Source: SIG672 sp045605765 (GTDB lineage Bacteria; Bacillota; Clostridia; Oscillospirales; CAG-272). Taken from it: a DNA stretch of 39,615 nucleotides. The notes below the pieces were generated by a model that saw only the letters and a list, made by a program, of their open reading frames with translations, had not been told where the DNA came from and made no database searches. Both the position numbers and the translations under genes were made by a program. Below, piece by piece: positions 31,064-38,556 of this stretch. How positions within the stretch are numbered: the stretch's first letter is position 1; the number at the start of each line of letters is the position of its first letter. The stretch covers positions 1-39,615 of the forward strand of contig JAZUQQ010000032.1 of NCBI GenBank assembly GCA_045605765.1, read 5' to 3'.

Positions 31064-32089
31064 ATGAAAAGAGAAAATATTGATAAAATGCTTGAAAACA
31101 CCAACCAAAGCACCGATTGGACAGACTCCTATTTAAAGCTCCGTCTTGAAAAAGAAGGGCTTCTTGATACTCCGCTTTACAGCGTTCCGCTCTCCGATAT
31201 AGTCCGCGATTTCGGACTTGAGGTGCTTAATATGCCTAAAGATCCCTCTGTGAACGTCGTATGCCGCGACGTCAACCGTCCGGGTCTTCCTCTCGCCGGA
31301 TTTTTCGATCATTTCGAAGCTCAGCGCATTCAGATAATCGGAAAAGTCGAGCACCTTTATCTTAAAAGCCTTGACGAAGAAACCAGAAGCAAGCAGATAT
31401 ACGATTTTATCTCAAAAAAGCCTGTTGCTCTGATATTTTCCACCTCGCTAAGCGCATTTGAGCATACTCTGCAATACGCAAAAGAGTTCGACGTTCCCGT
31501 CCTGCGCACTCCTCGCCCGACGTCTGAATTTATGTCCGCGCTTATCGCATATCTTCACACAAGCCTTGCCCCGAGAATAACCCGTCACGGCGTTCTCGTC
31601 GAGATATACGGCGAAGGTGTTCTTATACTCGGAGACAGCGGAATCGGAAAGAGTGAGACCGCTATTGAGATAGTCAAGCGCGGTCACCGTCTTATCGCGG
31701 ACGACGCGGTCGAGATAAAAAAGGTCGCGGATTCTACTCTTATCGGCTCTGCGCCCGAAATAATACGCCACTATATCGAGCTTAGAGGCATCGGAATTAT
31801 CGACATCAGGCGTCTTTTCGGTATGAGCTCGGTAAAGGTTGATCAACAGATCGACCTCGTTGTAAGCTTTGAGATGTGGGATCAGACCAAGGTGTACGAC
31901 CGTTTCGGTCTTGAAACCGAGACTGTTGACATTATGGGCGTTACCCTGCCGAAATATACTATTCCGGTAAGCCCCGGACGAAATCTCGCGGTAATTCTCG
32001 AAATTGCGGCGATGAACCAGCGTCAGAAGAAGATGGGATACAATACCGCCGAGGAGTTCAACCAGAAGTTGCTTGACAGTATGTCGTAA
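31064..32089 (+). CDS. hprK: HPr kinase/phosphorylase
   Basis: 341 residues, slightly longer than the usual 310 because of an N-terminal extension of about 30. It phosphorylates and dephosphorylates HPr at Ser-46, the key switch of carbon catabolite control in Firmicutes. Walker A is GDSGIGKS (190-197), preceded by RHGVLVEIYG; the family signature ELRGIGIIDIRRLFG follows at about 244-258. AGGAG seven bases or so before the ATG fixes the start. Single-gene unit between a promoter and a bidirectional terminator. Confidence 0.96.
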   Translation: MKRENIDKMLENTNQSTDWTDSYLKLRLEKEGLLDTPLYSVPLSDIVRDFGLEVLNMPKDPSVNVVCRDVNRPGLPLAGFFDHFEAQRIQIIGKVEHLYLKSLDEETRSKQIYDFISKKPVALIFSTSLSAFEHTLQYAKEFDVPVLRTPRPTSEFMSALIAYLHTSLAPRITRHGVLVEIYGEGVLILGDSGIGKSETAIEIVKRGHRLIADDAVEIKKVADSTLIGSAPEIIRHYIELRGIGIIDIRRLFGMSSVKVDQQIDLVVSFEMWDQTKVYDRFGLETETVDIMGVTLPKYTIPVSPGRNLAVILEIAAMNQRQKKMGYNTAEEFNQKLLDSMS

Positions 32090-32108
32090 GATTGTGGTAA
32101 TGAAATAC

Positions 32109-32146
32109 AAAAAGCCGATGTGGATTCCTTTCCGCATCGGCTTTTT
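32109..32146. terminator. Bidirectional terminator between hprK and dusB
   Basis: AAAAAGCCGATG (32109-32120) and CATCGGCTTTTT (32135-32146). U-run on each strand. Confidence 0.9.
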
Positions 32147-32187
32147 ACTGTCCTTAAGCGCCCGAAGCATTTTTGTCGGGGTTTATT

Positions 32188-33174
32188 TTACAAATTTTCT
32201 CTAAGCTCAGAAAGGATCTCGATCATATCGTCGAACTTTTCGCAGGCAAAGATTTTCCCTCTGACTGCCGCCGCGCCACGCACGTCACGTATATACGCCG
32301 CGATATGCTTTTTCAGCTCGTGGACCGAAATATTCTCGCCCTTATCTGTCGCCATCAGTCGTGCGTGTTCGAGTGCAACGTCGAGTTTTTCTGAAATATC
32401 GGGAGCTTTATAGTCTTTCCCGGACAATCTTGCGTTTATTTCCGCGAAAATAAAAGGGTTTCCTACCGCGCCGCGAGCTATCATAAGACCGTCACACGAG
32501 GTTTCCGAGAGCATTTTGATCGCATCCTCCGCTGAAAATATCCCGCCGTTTCCGATAACGGGAATTCTAAGCGTACTCTTGACCTTGGCGATTATTTCAA
32601 GATCGACAGGCGGAGTGTAAAAATCCTCTCTCGTTCTGCCGTGTATGCAGAGGGCATCTGCACCACCTTCCTGCGCCGCAAGAGCACATTCGAGCGCGTT
32701 TTTCGAGCTTTTGTCCCAGCCCGCGCGAAGCTTTACGGTCAGCGGCTTTTCGGTCGCCGCCCTCGTCGCCTTTACGATATCGAAAATGAGCGAGGGGTCC
32801 TTCATAAGAGCACTTCCGTCGCCGGAAGTGACAATTTTCTTGACGGGACAGCCCATATTTATGTCGATAACGTCGGGCAGAGCGCAACCGTCGTAGTAGG
32901 AGTACTCACCAACAGAAAGCAGATGCGCCGCCTCTGCCATAATTTCGCTCTCGTGTCCAAAAATCTGCGCAGCTGTCGGAAAATCTTCCTTTTCTATATA
33001 CGCAAGACGCGCCGTCTTTTTGTCCTTATAATGGAGAGCCTTAGAGGATATCATCTCGGTATAGGTGAGCGACGCGCCGTATCTTTTGCATATAGCGCGG
33101 AAGGAGCGGTCGGAGAGACCCGCCATCGGCGCGAGAAAAAGATTTCCTTTTATATCTAAATTACCTATCTTCAT
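32188..33174 (-). CDS. dusB: tRNA-dihydrouridine synthase, DusB type
   Basis: 328 residues. FMN-dependent reductase that makes dihydrouridine in the D-loop of tRNA. Family hallmarks: LAPMAGLSDRSFR near the N-terminus, IDINMGCPVKKIV with the catalytic Cys, TVKLRAGWD, CIHGRTRE, VIGNGGI and MIARGAVGNPF for FMN binding. The size and a C-terminal four-helix region (HELKKHIAAYIRDVRGAAAV) fit DusB. Purine-rich AGAGAA precedes the ATG; the start codon is clear although the binding site is weak. Confidence 0.92.
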   Translation of the reverse strand: MKIGNLDIKGNLFLAPMAGLSDRSFRAICKRYGASLTYTEMISSKALHYKDKKTARLAYIEKEDFPTAAQIFGHESEIMAEAAHLLSVGEYSYYDGCALPDVIDINMGCPVKKIVTSGDGSALMKDPSLIFDIVKATRAATEKPLTVKLRAGWDKSSKNALECALAAQEGGADALCIHGRTREDFYTPPVDLEIIAKVKSTLRIPVIGNGGIFSAEDAIKMLSETSCDGLMIARGAVGNPFIFAEINARLSGKDYKAPDISEKLDVALEHARLMATDKGENISVHELKKHIAAYIRDVRGAAAVRGKIFACEKFDDMIEILSELRENL

Positions 33175-33218
33175 TTCTCTGTTCTCTCACAATTTATAAT
33201 AAAAGTTTTTGAATGGGT

Positions 33219-33250
33219 TTGGGGAAACTTTTTTCAAAAAGTTTCCCCAA
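33219..33250. repeat. Perfect 15-bp hairpin after the permease gene
   Basis: Arms 33219-33233 and 33236-33250 (TTGGGGAAAC and GTTTCCCCAA outer ends). It lies 13 bases past the stop of the PTS-type gene on the minus strand. No U-run follows, so it may stabilise the mRNA end or act as a weak terminator. It resembles the hairpin at the tex end (18229-18259) in build. Confidence 0.55.
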
Positions 33251-33262
33251 GAAAGTTTTCAG

Positions 33263-34327
33263 TCAGAGAGAGAGCTGCATGTCACCCGTTTTGACGAGTC
33301 CGACGGCGCGGAGGATCTCGTTAAAGACGACCGACAGTATTGCAGGCGCTACGATGCAGGTGACGACAACTCCGACCCACATAAGAGCACTATTCTCTGT
33401 TGCCGAGATTATTCCGATAGGTCCAACGAGTCCGCAGGTACCCATTCCTGCCGAAACTCCGACACATTCGAGTTTAAAGAGAACGGTCGCGAGAGGTCCG
33501 CAAATAGCAGATGCGAGCGTGGGAGCGATCCATATCTGCGGCTTTTTACAAATATTTCCCATTTGGAGCATAGACGTTCCGAGCCCCTGTGCAACAAGAC
33601 CGCCAACTCCGTTTTCACGGAAGCTGATGACCGCAAATCCAACCATCTGAGCACAGCAGCCTGCGGTAGCCGCTCCGCCAGCAAGTCCGGAAATACCTAT
33701 CATAGCGCAGATAGCCGCGCTTGAAATCGGCAGTGTAAGAATTACTCCGACCACTGCGGCAACTATCATTCCCATAACGAAGGGATGAAGCTCGGTAGTC
33801 GTATTGATGAAATCGCCGAGATAGTACATAATATAGGCGGTTACCGGACAAACGAGCTTTGCGATACCCATACCCGTAAGTATCGTGACTGTCGGAGTGA
33901 CGAGGATATCTATCTTGGTTTCCTTAGAAACGATCTTGCCAAGCTCGCAGGCGATAAGTACGACGAAGAAAGATCCCGCAGGTCCCGCAGTGTAGGATAT
34001 CGTACCGCCTGCCGTCGCTATGGTGGCACCAAGCATATATCCGACTGCGCCTGTTACAGCACTTGAAAAGAGCACGAGAGGCGGAGCTTTGAGCGCATAT
34101 GCCACAGCAACTCCGATAGCCGCTCCGACGACGTAGCCATTTTTGGCGACCGTGGCGATCTCGTTTAAAAATCCGATCCCAAACTGAGTACCTATCGTAC
34201 CGAATATCGTTCCGATTAGCAGGGTCGAAAAAAGACCGAGAGCCATCATTCCCATGGCGTCAACAAAATAGAGCTTTGCCGACAGCTTTATCTGTTTCCT
34301 TTCGAAAAAAGCCTTTACTTTTTCCAT
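33263..34327 (-). CDS. PTS-type IIC membrane permease (PTS_EIIC_2-like)
   Basis: 354 residues with eight to ten hydrophobic segments, and LYFVDAMGMMALGLFSTLLIG, ALKAPPLVLFSSAVTGAVG and TAGPAGSFFVVLIACELG near the N-terminal half. The pattern matches the PTS_EIIC_2 family of sugar-transporter-like IIC domains, which mostly occur without known IIA/IIB partners; none is encoded here. Its substrate and real dependence on the PTS are unknown. GAGGT about eleven bases before the ATG fits. A perfect consensus promoter lies upstream. The neighbouring hprK links the area to carbon regulation only loosely. Confidence 0.82.
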   Translation of the reverse strand: MEKVKAFFERKQIKLSAKLYFVDAMGMMALGLFSTLLIGTIFGTIGTQFGIGFLNEIATVAKNGYVVGAAIGVAVAYALKAPPLVLFSSAVTGAVGYMLGATIATAGGTISYTAGPAGSFFVVLIACELGKIVSKETKIDILVTPTVTILTGMGIAKLVCPVTAYIMYYLGDFINTTTELHPFVMGMIVAAVVGVILTLPISSAAICAMIGISGLAGGAATAGCCAQMVGFAVISFRENGVGGLVAQGLGTSMLQMGNICKKPQIWIAPTLASAICGPLATVLFKLECVGVSAGMGTCGLVGPIGIISATENSALMWVGVVVTCIVAPAILSVVFNEILRAVGLVKTGDMQLSL

Positions 34328-34365
34328 TTTAGCTTACACCTCTTTTTGCCAAATAATTTTACCTA

Positions 34366-34394
34366 ATTATACACCTGAGGGGGCAAGATGTCAA
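34366..34394 (-). promoter_or_regulatory. Consensus sigma-A promoter of the IIC permease gene
   Basis: Minus strand: TTGACA (34389-34394), 17-base spacer, TATAAT (34366-34371): exact consensus. Confidence 0.9.
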
Positions 34395-34463
34395 GACAAA
34401 ATTTAAACGGCGGCGCGCAAAGCTTTTTTCTTTAAAAATCGGTCAAAAAATGCCTCGTTCTCA

Positions 34464-34492
34464 TTGACATTGAGCAAATTATATGCTATAAT
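34464..34492 (+). promoter_or_regulatory. Consensus sigma-A promoter of the methylglyoxal-synthase-like gene
   Basis: TTGACA (34464-34469), 17-base spacer, TATAAT (34487-34492): exact consensus. It shows that an in-frame ATG at 34464 cannot be the start. Confidence 0.9.
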
Positions 34493-34550
34493 CAAACTGA
34501 CATCGGCGTTTATAACTACACTGCAAATGAATTTGAAAGGGGCGATAACC

Positions 34551-34967
34551 GTGCAGATTGCAATCATAGCGGACGACACAAAAAAGGAACTTATGACCGA
34601 ATTCTGTATAGCCTACTGCGGCATACTGAGCAAACACAATCTTTGCGCCACTGCTATCACGGCAAAATACATTTCGGATGCTACCGGACTTACGATAGAA
34701 AAAATGATGACCGGCTCTCAGGGCGGCTCCGAGCAGATAAGCACACGAATTGCTTATAATGAGATCGACCTTCTTCTTTTTTTCAGAAGCACTACCGACA
34801 AAGAGGCCTATCATCAGACCGAGCACGATCTTATGATCAACTGCGACACCTATAATATTCCCGTTGCTACGAACATTGCTACGGCCGAAATTCTCGTACG
34901 CGCTCTTGACAGTGGCGATCTTGATTGGCGCAAGCTGGTTAACCCCATATATGGGAAAAACGAATAA
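34551..34967 (+). CDS. Methylglyoxal synthase-like protein lacking catalytic residues
   Basis: 138 residues starting with GTG behind AAAGGGG. The frame follows methylglyoxal synthase throughout: ELMTEFCIAYCGILSKHNL, NEIDLLLFFR and YNIPVATNIATAE. The functional sites differ, however. The phosphate-binding TGTTG is TAITA here; the GPxGGD loop with the catalytic Asp is GSQGGS; the WDP-type Asp is replaced. A His aligned with the one in PHDPD may remain (AYHQTEHD). It is therefore probably a non-catalytic paralogue, perhaps a sensor, rather than a producer of methylglyoxal. The alignment is from memory of the family. Confidence 0.75.
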   Translation: MQIAIIADDTKKELMTEFCIAYCGILSKHNLCATAITAKYISDATGLTIEKMMTGSQGGSEQISTRIAYNEIDLLLFFRSTTDKEAYHQTEHDLMINCDTYNIPVATNIATAEILVRALDSGDLDWRKLVNPIYGKNE

Positions 34968-34976
34968 TTACATAAC

Positions 34977-35010
34977 AAAAGCACCCTTCAGCGAAGGGTG
35001 CTTTATATCT
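34977..35010. terminator. Bidirectional terminator
   Basis: AAAGCACCCTTC and GAAGGGTGCTTT arms around AGC (34978-35004). It serves the convergent 34551 and 35042 genes. Confidence 0.88.
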
Positions 35011-35041
35011 TTATACACTTTGTATGTCTAAATATTCTCGG

Positions 35042-35710
35042 TCAGGTTTGTTCCTCGTTCTGTTTTGCCTTGATCTCAGAAACTGTAAAGCTCTCTTTTT
35101 GCTGTTTTTTCTTCTTTCTTTGATGTTTGAGCTGTGACCATAGTATTATTGCAATCTGAATGGGTATTCCTATAAGAAAGATGACCCAAAGGACCTTTAC
35201 ATATTCTAGTGCGCTGAGAAAGATCGACGTCAGAAGCGTCCAGACAAGTATTGAAATTATAAGATAGTTAAAGCGTGTGTTTCCCCACATAGAGTTAAAC
35301 ACGAGCGCAACCACAGCTGAAGCGGGTGCGGCAAAAACAAATATCAGCCACGGCATTGGTGTTGACTTCAAGAGAAGCGCTGCAAAAACGATAGTCGCAA
35401 TTACCCATACCGCCATGACGGCAAGGCAGGAGATTATAAGCTTGCTGTAATTGTGCTGTCTCTGTACCGCTGTTTCTTTGTCTTGTTCAAAATCCTCCGA
35501 AAGCAGATCATCTACCGTTACTCCATAGAAACGCGCTATTTTATAGACAGCTTCTACGTTGGGACAAGAATCGCCTTTCTCCCATTTGCTTATCGTTTTG
35601 TCCGAGTAGTTAATCTTTTCTCCAAGCTCTATTTGAGTAAGACCTCTTGATTTTCTAAGCGCCGTTAAATTGCTTATAAGCGTCTCTTGTATATTGTTTG
35701 TTGTACTCAT
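35042..35710 (-). CDS. Membrane-anchored XRE-family transcription regulator
   Basis: 222 residues. The N-terminal HTH (LTALRKSRGLTQIELGEKI, then YSDKTISKWEKGDSCP, about 15-55) is of the Cro/CI type. Four hydrophobic segments follow (about 92-112, 120-138, 147-165, 170-190) and a basic tail. Such proteins often sense membrane conditions and control neighbouring genes. No ribosome binding site precedes the ATG: the -10 box ends six bases before it, so the mRNA appears to be leaderless. It is divergent from the glycolipid-type operon, with repeated AGAATTA sites between. Convergent with the 34551 gene at its 3' end. Confidence 0.88.
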   Translation of the reverse strand: MSTTNNIQETLISNLTALRKSRGLTQIELGEKINYSDKTISKWEKGDSCPNVEAVYKIARFYGVTVDDLLSEDFEQDKETAVQRQHNYSKLIISCLAVMAVWVIATIVFAALLLKSTPMPWLIFVFAAPASAVVALVFNSMWGNTRFNYLIISILVWTLLTSIFLSALEYVKVLWVIFLIGIPIQIAIILWSQLKHQRKKKKQQKESFTVSEIKAKQNEEQT

Positions 35711-35716
35711 AGTAGT

Positions 35717-35745
35717 ATTTTATACCAAAAACAGCAAAATGTCAA
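35717..35745 (-). promoter_or_regulatory. Sigma-A promoter of the XRE regulator, giving a leaderless mRNA
   Basis: Minus strand: TTGACA (35740-35745), 17-base spacer, TAAAAT (35717-35722), then ACTACT and the ATG. The expected start of transcription is the A of the ATG. Confidence 0.75.
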
Positions 35746-35750
35746 GCCAA

Positions 35751-35845
35751 AATCTAATTCTTCGTTTAGGAGAATTAGATTTCTCTATTTTTGAGAGTGG
35801 TAGAATTAAGTTTAGAACTAATTCTCTTGACTTTGTAGAATTATT
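35751..35845. promoter_or_regulatory. Operator-like AGAATTA repeats between divergent genes
   Basis: A perfect 11-bp inverted repeat, AATCTAATTCT (35751-35761) and AGAATTAGATT (35771-35781). A second pair, AGAATTA (about 35812) and TAATTCT (about 35824), and a fifth half-site AGAATTA near 35838 lie inside the downstream promoter's spacer. Likely binding sites of the adjacent XRE regulator, controlling both itself and the GT8 operon. Confidence 0.6.
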
Positions 35846-35855
35846 TAATTATAAT
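35827..35855 (+). promoter_or_regulatory. Sigma-A promoter of the GT8 operon
   Basis: TTGACT (35827-35832), 17-base spacer, TATAAT (35850-35855). An AGAATTA half-site lies in the spacer, suited to repression. Confidence 0.85.
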
Positions 35856-35865
35856 GTTTTTCGTC

Positions 35866-35892
35866 GAATGTTGCAGATTTTCTGCAACATTC
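35866..35892 (+). promoter_or_regulatory. Perfect hairpin at the 5' end of the GT8 operon mRNA
   Basis: GAATGTTGCAGA (35866-35877), loop TTT, TCTGCAACATTC (35881-35892). It would form within a few bases of the predicted transcript start and probably protects the 5' end. It has no U-run. Confidence 0.6.
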
Positions 35893-35919
35893 AACCACTG
35901 TATTTAAGGAGACGGCTAT

Positions 35920-36831
35920 ATGTCAGGCATCTGTAAAAAAATAATTCCCGTATTTTACGCGACCGACGACGTTTACGCACCTATGCTCGCTGTGTCAATA
36001 AGATCGCTTCTCGACAATGCGGATAATAACTATTTTTACAACATACACGTACTCACATCCTCTATGGGCGACGAAAATCGAGAAATAATATCTTCCCTTG
36101 CAGGAAAAAATTCAAAGATCTTCTTTAACGATGCAAGTGACAGACTCGATCGCATCTCCGACAGTCTCTCAGTCAGAGACTACTATTCCATAGCAACCTA
36201 TTACCGACTTTTCATCGCAAATATGTTTCCCGAATACGACAAGGCGATATATATTGATTCAGACACGGTAGTATCTGGCGATATTTCTAAGATGTTCGCC
36301 ACTGATATGGGCGCCTGCCTCGTCGGCGCGGTACACGACAACGTAATGTTTATCTCTGTTTTTGGCGATTACGTCGAAAAGGTACTCACAGTAAAACGCG
36401 AGAAATATTTTAACGCAGGGATTTTACTTATGGATCTCGCCAAGTTCCGCTCAGAAGATATAGAGGGTGCGTTTTTAAAGCTCCTTTCTGAACGAAAATT
36501 TCCCGTCGCACAGGATCAGGATTATTTAAATATTCTTTGCCGAGACCGCGTATACTATCTTGGATACGAATGGAATCTTGCTCCTGTCGAAGAAATGGCA
36601 GGCATCAAGCCGTCCATCATACATTTCAAGATGGCACTTCGTCCTTGGAACTACGACGGCATTATGCACGGCGAGCTTTTCTGGAAATATGCCAAAAACA
36701 CGCCTTTTTACGATATTCTCCGTAGAATAAAAGAAAACCACTCCGAGCTTGACACCCAGACGGACAAAGACGTCGGAGACGGTCTTGTCCGCCTCGCAAT
36801 TGAAGAAATAGCCAAGGCGGAAAAAGGCTAA
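35920..36831 (+). CDS. Glycosyltransferase family 8 protein
   Basis: 303 residues. GT8 retaining glycosyltransferase: PVFYATDDVYAPMLAVSIRSLL at the start, the metal-binding DxD in AIYIDSDTVV (about 108-117), YFNAGILLMDL, QDQDYLN and a C-terminal IIHFKMALRPW. It transfers a sugar from a nucleotide donor to lipid, protein or glycan acceptors. AAGGAG precedes the ATG. It is the first gene of a three-gene operon with two acyltransferases, which suggests a glycolipid or acylated surface glycan. The acceptor cannot be told. Confidence 0.9.
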   Translation: MSGICKKIIPVFYATDDVYAPMLAVSIRSLLDNADNNYFYNIHVLTSSMGDENREIISSLAGKNSKIFFNDASDRLDRISDSLSVRDYYSIATYYRLFIANMFPEYDKAIYIDSDTVVSGDISKMFATDMGACLVGAVHDNVMFISVFGDYVEKVLTVKREKYFNAGILLMDLAKFRSEDIEGAFLKLLSERKFPVAQDQDYLNILCRDRVYYLGYEWNLAPVEEMAGIKPSIIHFKMALRPWNYDGIMHGELFWKYAKNTPFYDILRRIKENHSELDTQTDKDVGDGLVRLAIEEIAKAEKG

Positions 36832-36861
36832 AACAAAGTTCTGCGCAAAAGGGAGACCGTT

Positions 36862-37716
36862 ATGAAAAACAAAAAGACCGCTATCCTTCCCGAAAGATCG
36901 CCTGAAAGACTCGCGATACTTGAAAAGATTGCTCTTTATGAAAAAAACGAGTGGTTTGACCGAGACGTCGAGGACGATCCGCCCACACGTCCGCTGAAAG
37001 CAGGCGAGGTAGATTATACTCTGAAAAAGCTTTCGAGCAAAATACGCTCGGAAGTAGCAAATTTCTGCGCAAAGACCTTTTTTGACTCGCTCATAAGAAA
37101 AGGCGAACTCGTTATCGACGAAGTACGCGGACTTGAAAACTATCGCGCAGTCGAGGGCGGAGCGGTCATAACCTGCAATCATTTCAACCCATTTGATCAG
37201 TATGCCGTGTTCAAGGCAATAGAAAAAGACCTGGGCAGACGGCGTTTGTACAAGGTCATACGCGAGGGAAATTACACCTCTTTTCCGGGACTTTTCGGAT
37301 ATTTTTTCAGAAACTGCAATACCCTGCCCCTCGCATCATCACATTCGGTAATAAAGGAATTTACAAAGGCTTTTTCCGAGCTTATCGAGCGCGGTGAAAA
37401 GATACTGATATACCCCGAACAGGCGATGTGGTGGAATTACCGCAAACCTCGCCCGATGAAAAACGGTGCGTTTCAACTCGCGGCAAGATCGGGTGCGCCA
37501 ATAATCCCCTTCTTTATAACCATGCGCGACAGCGAACGCACAGGCGGCGATGGCTTCCCCATTCAAGCTTATACAGTTCATATTTCGCCCGCGATCTATC
37601 CCGAAAATAACAAAAATCCACGCGAAAACGCAGAATATCTTAAAAACGCGAATTTTGATGCGTGGAAAAAGCTCTACGAAGAAGTTTACGACAAGGAGCT
37701 TTCATATAAATCATAA
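36862..37716 (+). CDS. PlsC-family lysophospholipid acyltransferase
   Basis: 284 residues. The acyltransferase core has NHFNPFD (the NHxxxxD catalytic motif, about 109-115), GNYTSFPGLFGYFFRNCNTLP, and ILIYPEQAMWWNYRKPRP with the substrate-binding block, then GAPIIPFFI. These are the four PlsC/LPLAT blocks. An N-terminal extension of about 75 charged residues precedes it. AAAAGGGAG precedes the ATG, 30 bases after the GT8 gene. In the operon it may acylate a sugar or glycerol head group. Confidence 0.9.
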   Translation: MKNKKTAILPERSPERLAILEKIALYEKNEWFDRDVEDDPPTRPLKAGEVDYTLKKLSSKIRSEVANFCAKTFFDSLIRKGELVIDEVRGLENYRAVEGGAVITCNHFNPFDQYAVFKAIEKDLGRRRLYKVIREGNYTSFPGLFGYFFRNCNTLPLASSHSVIKEFTKAFSELIERGEKILIYPEQAMWWNYRKPRPMKNGAFQLAARSGAPIIPFFITMRDSERTGGDGFPIQAYTVHISPAIYPENNKNPRENAEYLKNANFDAWKKLYEEVYDKELSYKS

Positions 37717-37729
37717 AAAGGATCACAAA

Positions 37730-38350
37730 ATGCTATACATTTATGTTATACTCATCGCAAATTTGCTGATAATCGTGGCAAATATCATATGTGCGCTTGT
37801 GTCTCCCTCCCTCGGGCTAGACCTCACATACGCCATTATTCTCCCGCCGATAAGCACTGTTGCGGTCATAGCACTTGACGCCATCACCGCGTTTATTATA
37901 CGCCAATTACCCGAGAAGTGGTTCTCTTTTGAGAGCTCTGTGACGAACGTATCAAAAGAAGAATGCGCCTTTTACACCCAAATAGGCATTCGCAAATGGC
38001 GCACAAAAATTCCCGACCTCGGAATGTTCACGGGATTTCACAAAAACAAGCTCTATGAGCCAAACAGTAACGAGTATGTAAGGCGTTATATTTTGGAGGC
38101 AAATTACGGAGTCGTTATACATATTATGAGCGTTCCCCTCGGATTTCTCATAATTTTGCTCTGCCCAATACAGTGGGCATTTTGCTTCGGAGTGCCGGTA
38201 GCGCTTGTGAACGCGGCTCTCAATCTGCTTCCCGCAGCTACGCTTCGTTACAACACTCCAAAGCTTATGTCGCTTATGAGAATGAACGACAGACGAAGTG
38301 CGAGAGATGCAGAGAGAAGGAACGAAGAAGAAAAGGTTACAGGCTGTTGA
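37730..38350 (+). CDS. CrtO-like glycosyl acyltransferase (membrane)
   Basis: 206 residues. Two hydrophobic segments (about 3-24 and 34-58), then WFSFESSVTNVSKEECAFYTQIGIRKWRTKIPDLG, the signature of the glycosyl-4,4'-diaponeurosporenoate acyltransferase (CrtO) family, and two more hydrophobic segments near 124-165. In staphylococci CrtO acylates a carotenoid sugar. Here no carotenoid genes are near, so another glycolipid is likelier. The ATG at 37730 follows AAAAGGA, 13 bases after the PlsC gene; an earlier in-frame start would overlap it. The pnuC promoter overlaps its stop codon. Confidence 0.8.
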   Translation: MLYIYVILIANLLIIVANIICALVSPSLGLDLTYAIILPPISTVAVIALDAITAFIIRQLPEKWFSFESSVTNVSKEECAFYTQIGIRKWRTKIPDLGMFTGFHKNKLYEPNSNEYVRRYILEANYGVVIHIMSVPLGFLIILLCPIQWAFCFGVPVALVNAALNLLPAATLRYNTPKLMSLMRMNDRRSARDAERRNEEEKVTGC

Positions 38351-38375
38351 CAAAGCGCATTTGATCTGATATAAT
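38347..38375 (+). promoter_or_regulatory. Consensus sigma-A promoter of pnuC, overlapping the previous stop
   Basis: TTGACA (38347-38352), 17-base spacer, TATAAT (38370-38375). The -35 includes the TGA stop of the CrtO-like gene. Transcription would start near 38382, 175 bases before pnuC. Confidence 0.9.
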
Positions 38376-38381
38376 AGCTCT

Positions 38382-38538
38382 GCGAGATTTCCCTCGTCGC
38401 GTTTGCCTTGCAAACGCTTAGCCGAAGCCGATAGGCATCGGGTTTGCCACCGGGCAAAGAGTGCAACGTATAACTTGTTACGCATTCGTTTCACATCGTT
38501 AGGTCTTTGGAGATGTGAGGTCGAGTGCGTATTTTTTT
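38382..38538 (+). ncRNA. Structured leader of pnuC with terminator and alternative helix
   Basis: Successive hairpins: GCGTTTGC-CTT-GCAAACGC (38399-38417), CCGAT-AGGC-ATCGG (38428-38441) and TTTGCC-ACCG-GGCAAA (38443-38458). Next, 38459-38470 (GAGTGC...CGTA) can pair with 38479-38487 (TACGCATTC). The latter strand can instead pair with CGAGTGCGT at 38522-38530, enclosing CACATC/GATGTG and followed by seven T, an intrinsic terminator. The two helices exclude each other, as in a transcriptional riboswitch. It does not match the TPP, purine, cobalamin or T-box patterns I know; a NAD/NMN-type or unknown class is possible. GGAGG and the pnuC ATG follow. Confidence 0.6.
38480..38538 (+). terminator. 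Terminator inside the pnuC leader
   Basis: ACGCATTCG (38480-38488) with CGAGTGCGT (38522-38530, one G-U), inner CACATC/GATGTG hairpin, then ATTTTTTT. It may also end transcripts from the upstream glycolipid operon. Confidence 0.75.
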
Positions 38539-38556
38539 GAAATATGGAGGTAAATA

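Noticed and set aside
34464..34550. Longer N-terminus for the methylglyoxal-synthase-like protein
   Set aside because: It would be translated from the promoter's own -35 to -10 region; GTG at 34551 has the binding site.
38382..38538. TPP, purine, cobalamin or T-box riboswitch for pnuC
   Set aside because: The conserved sequences of these classes are not visible.
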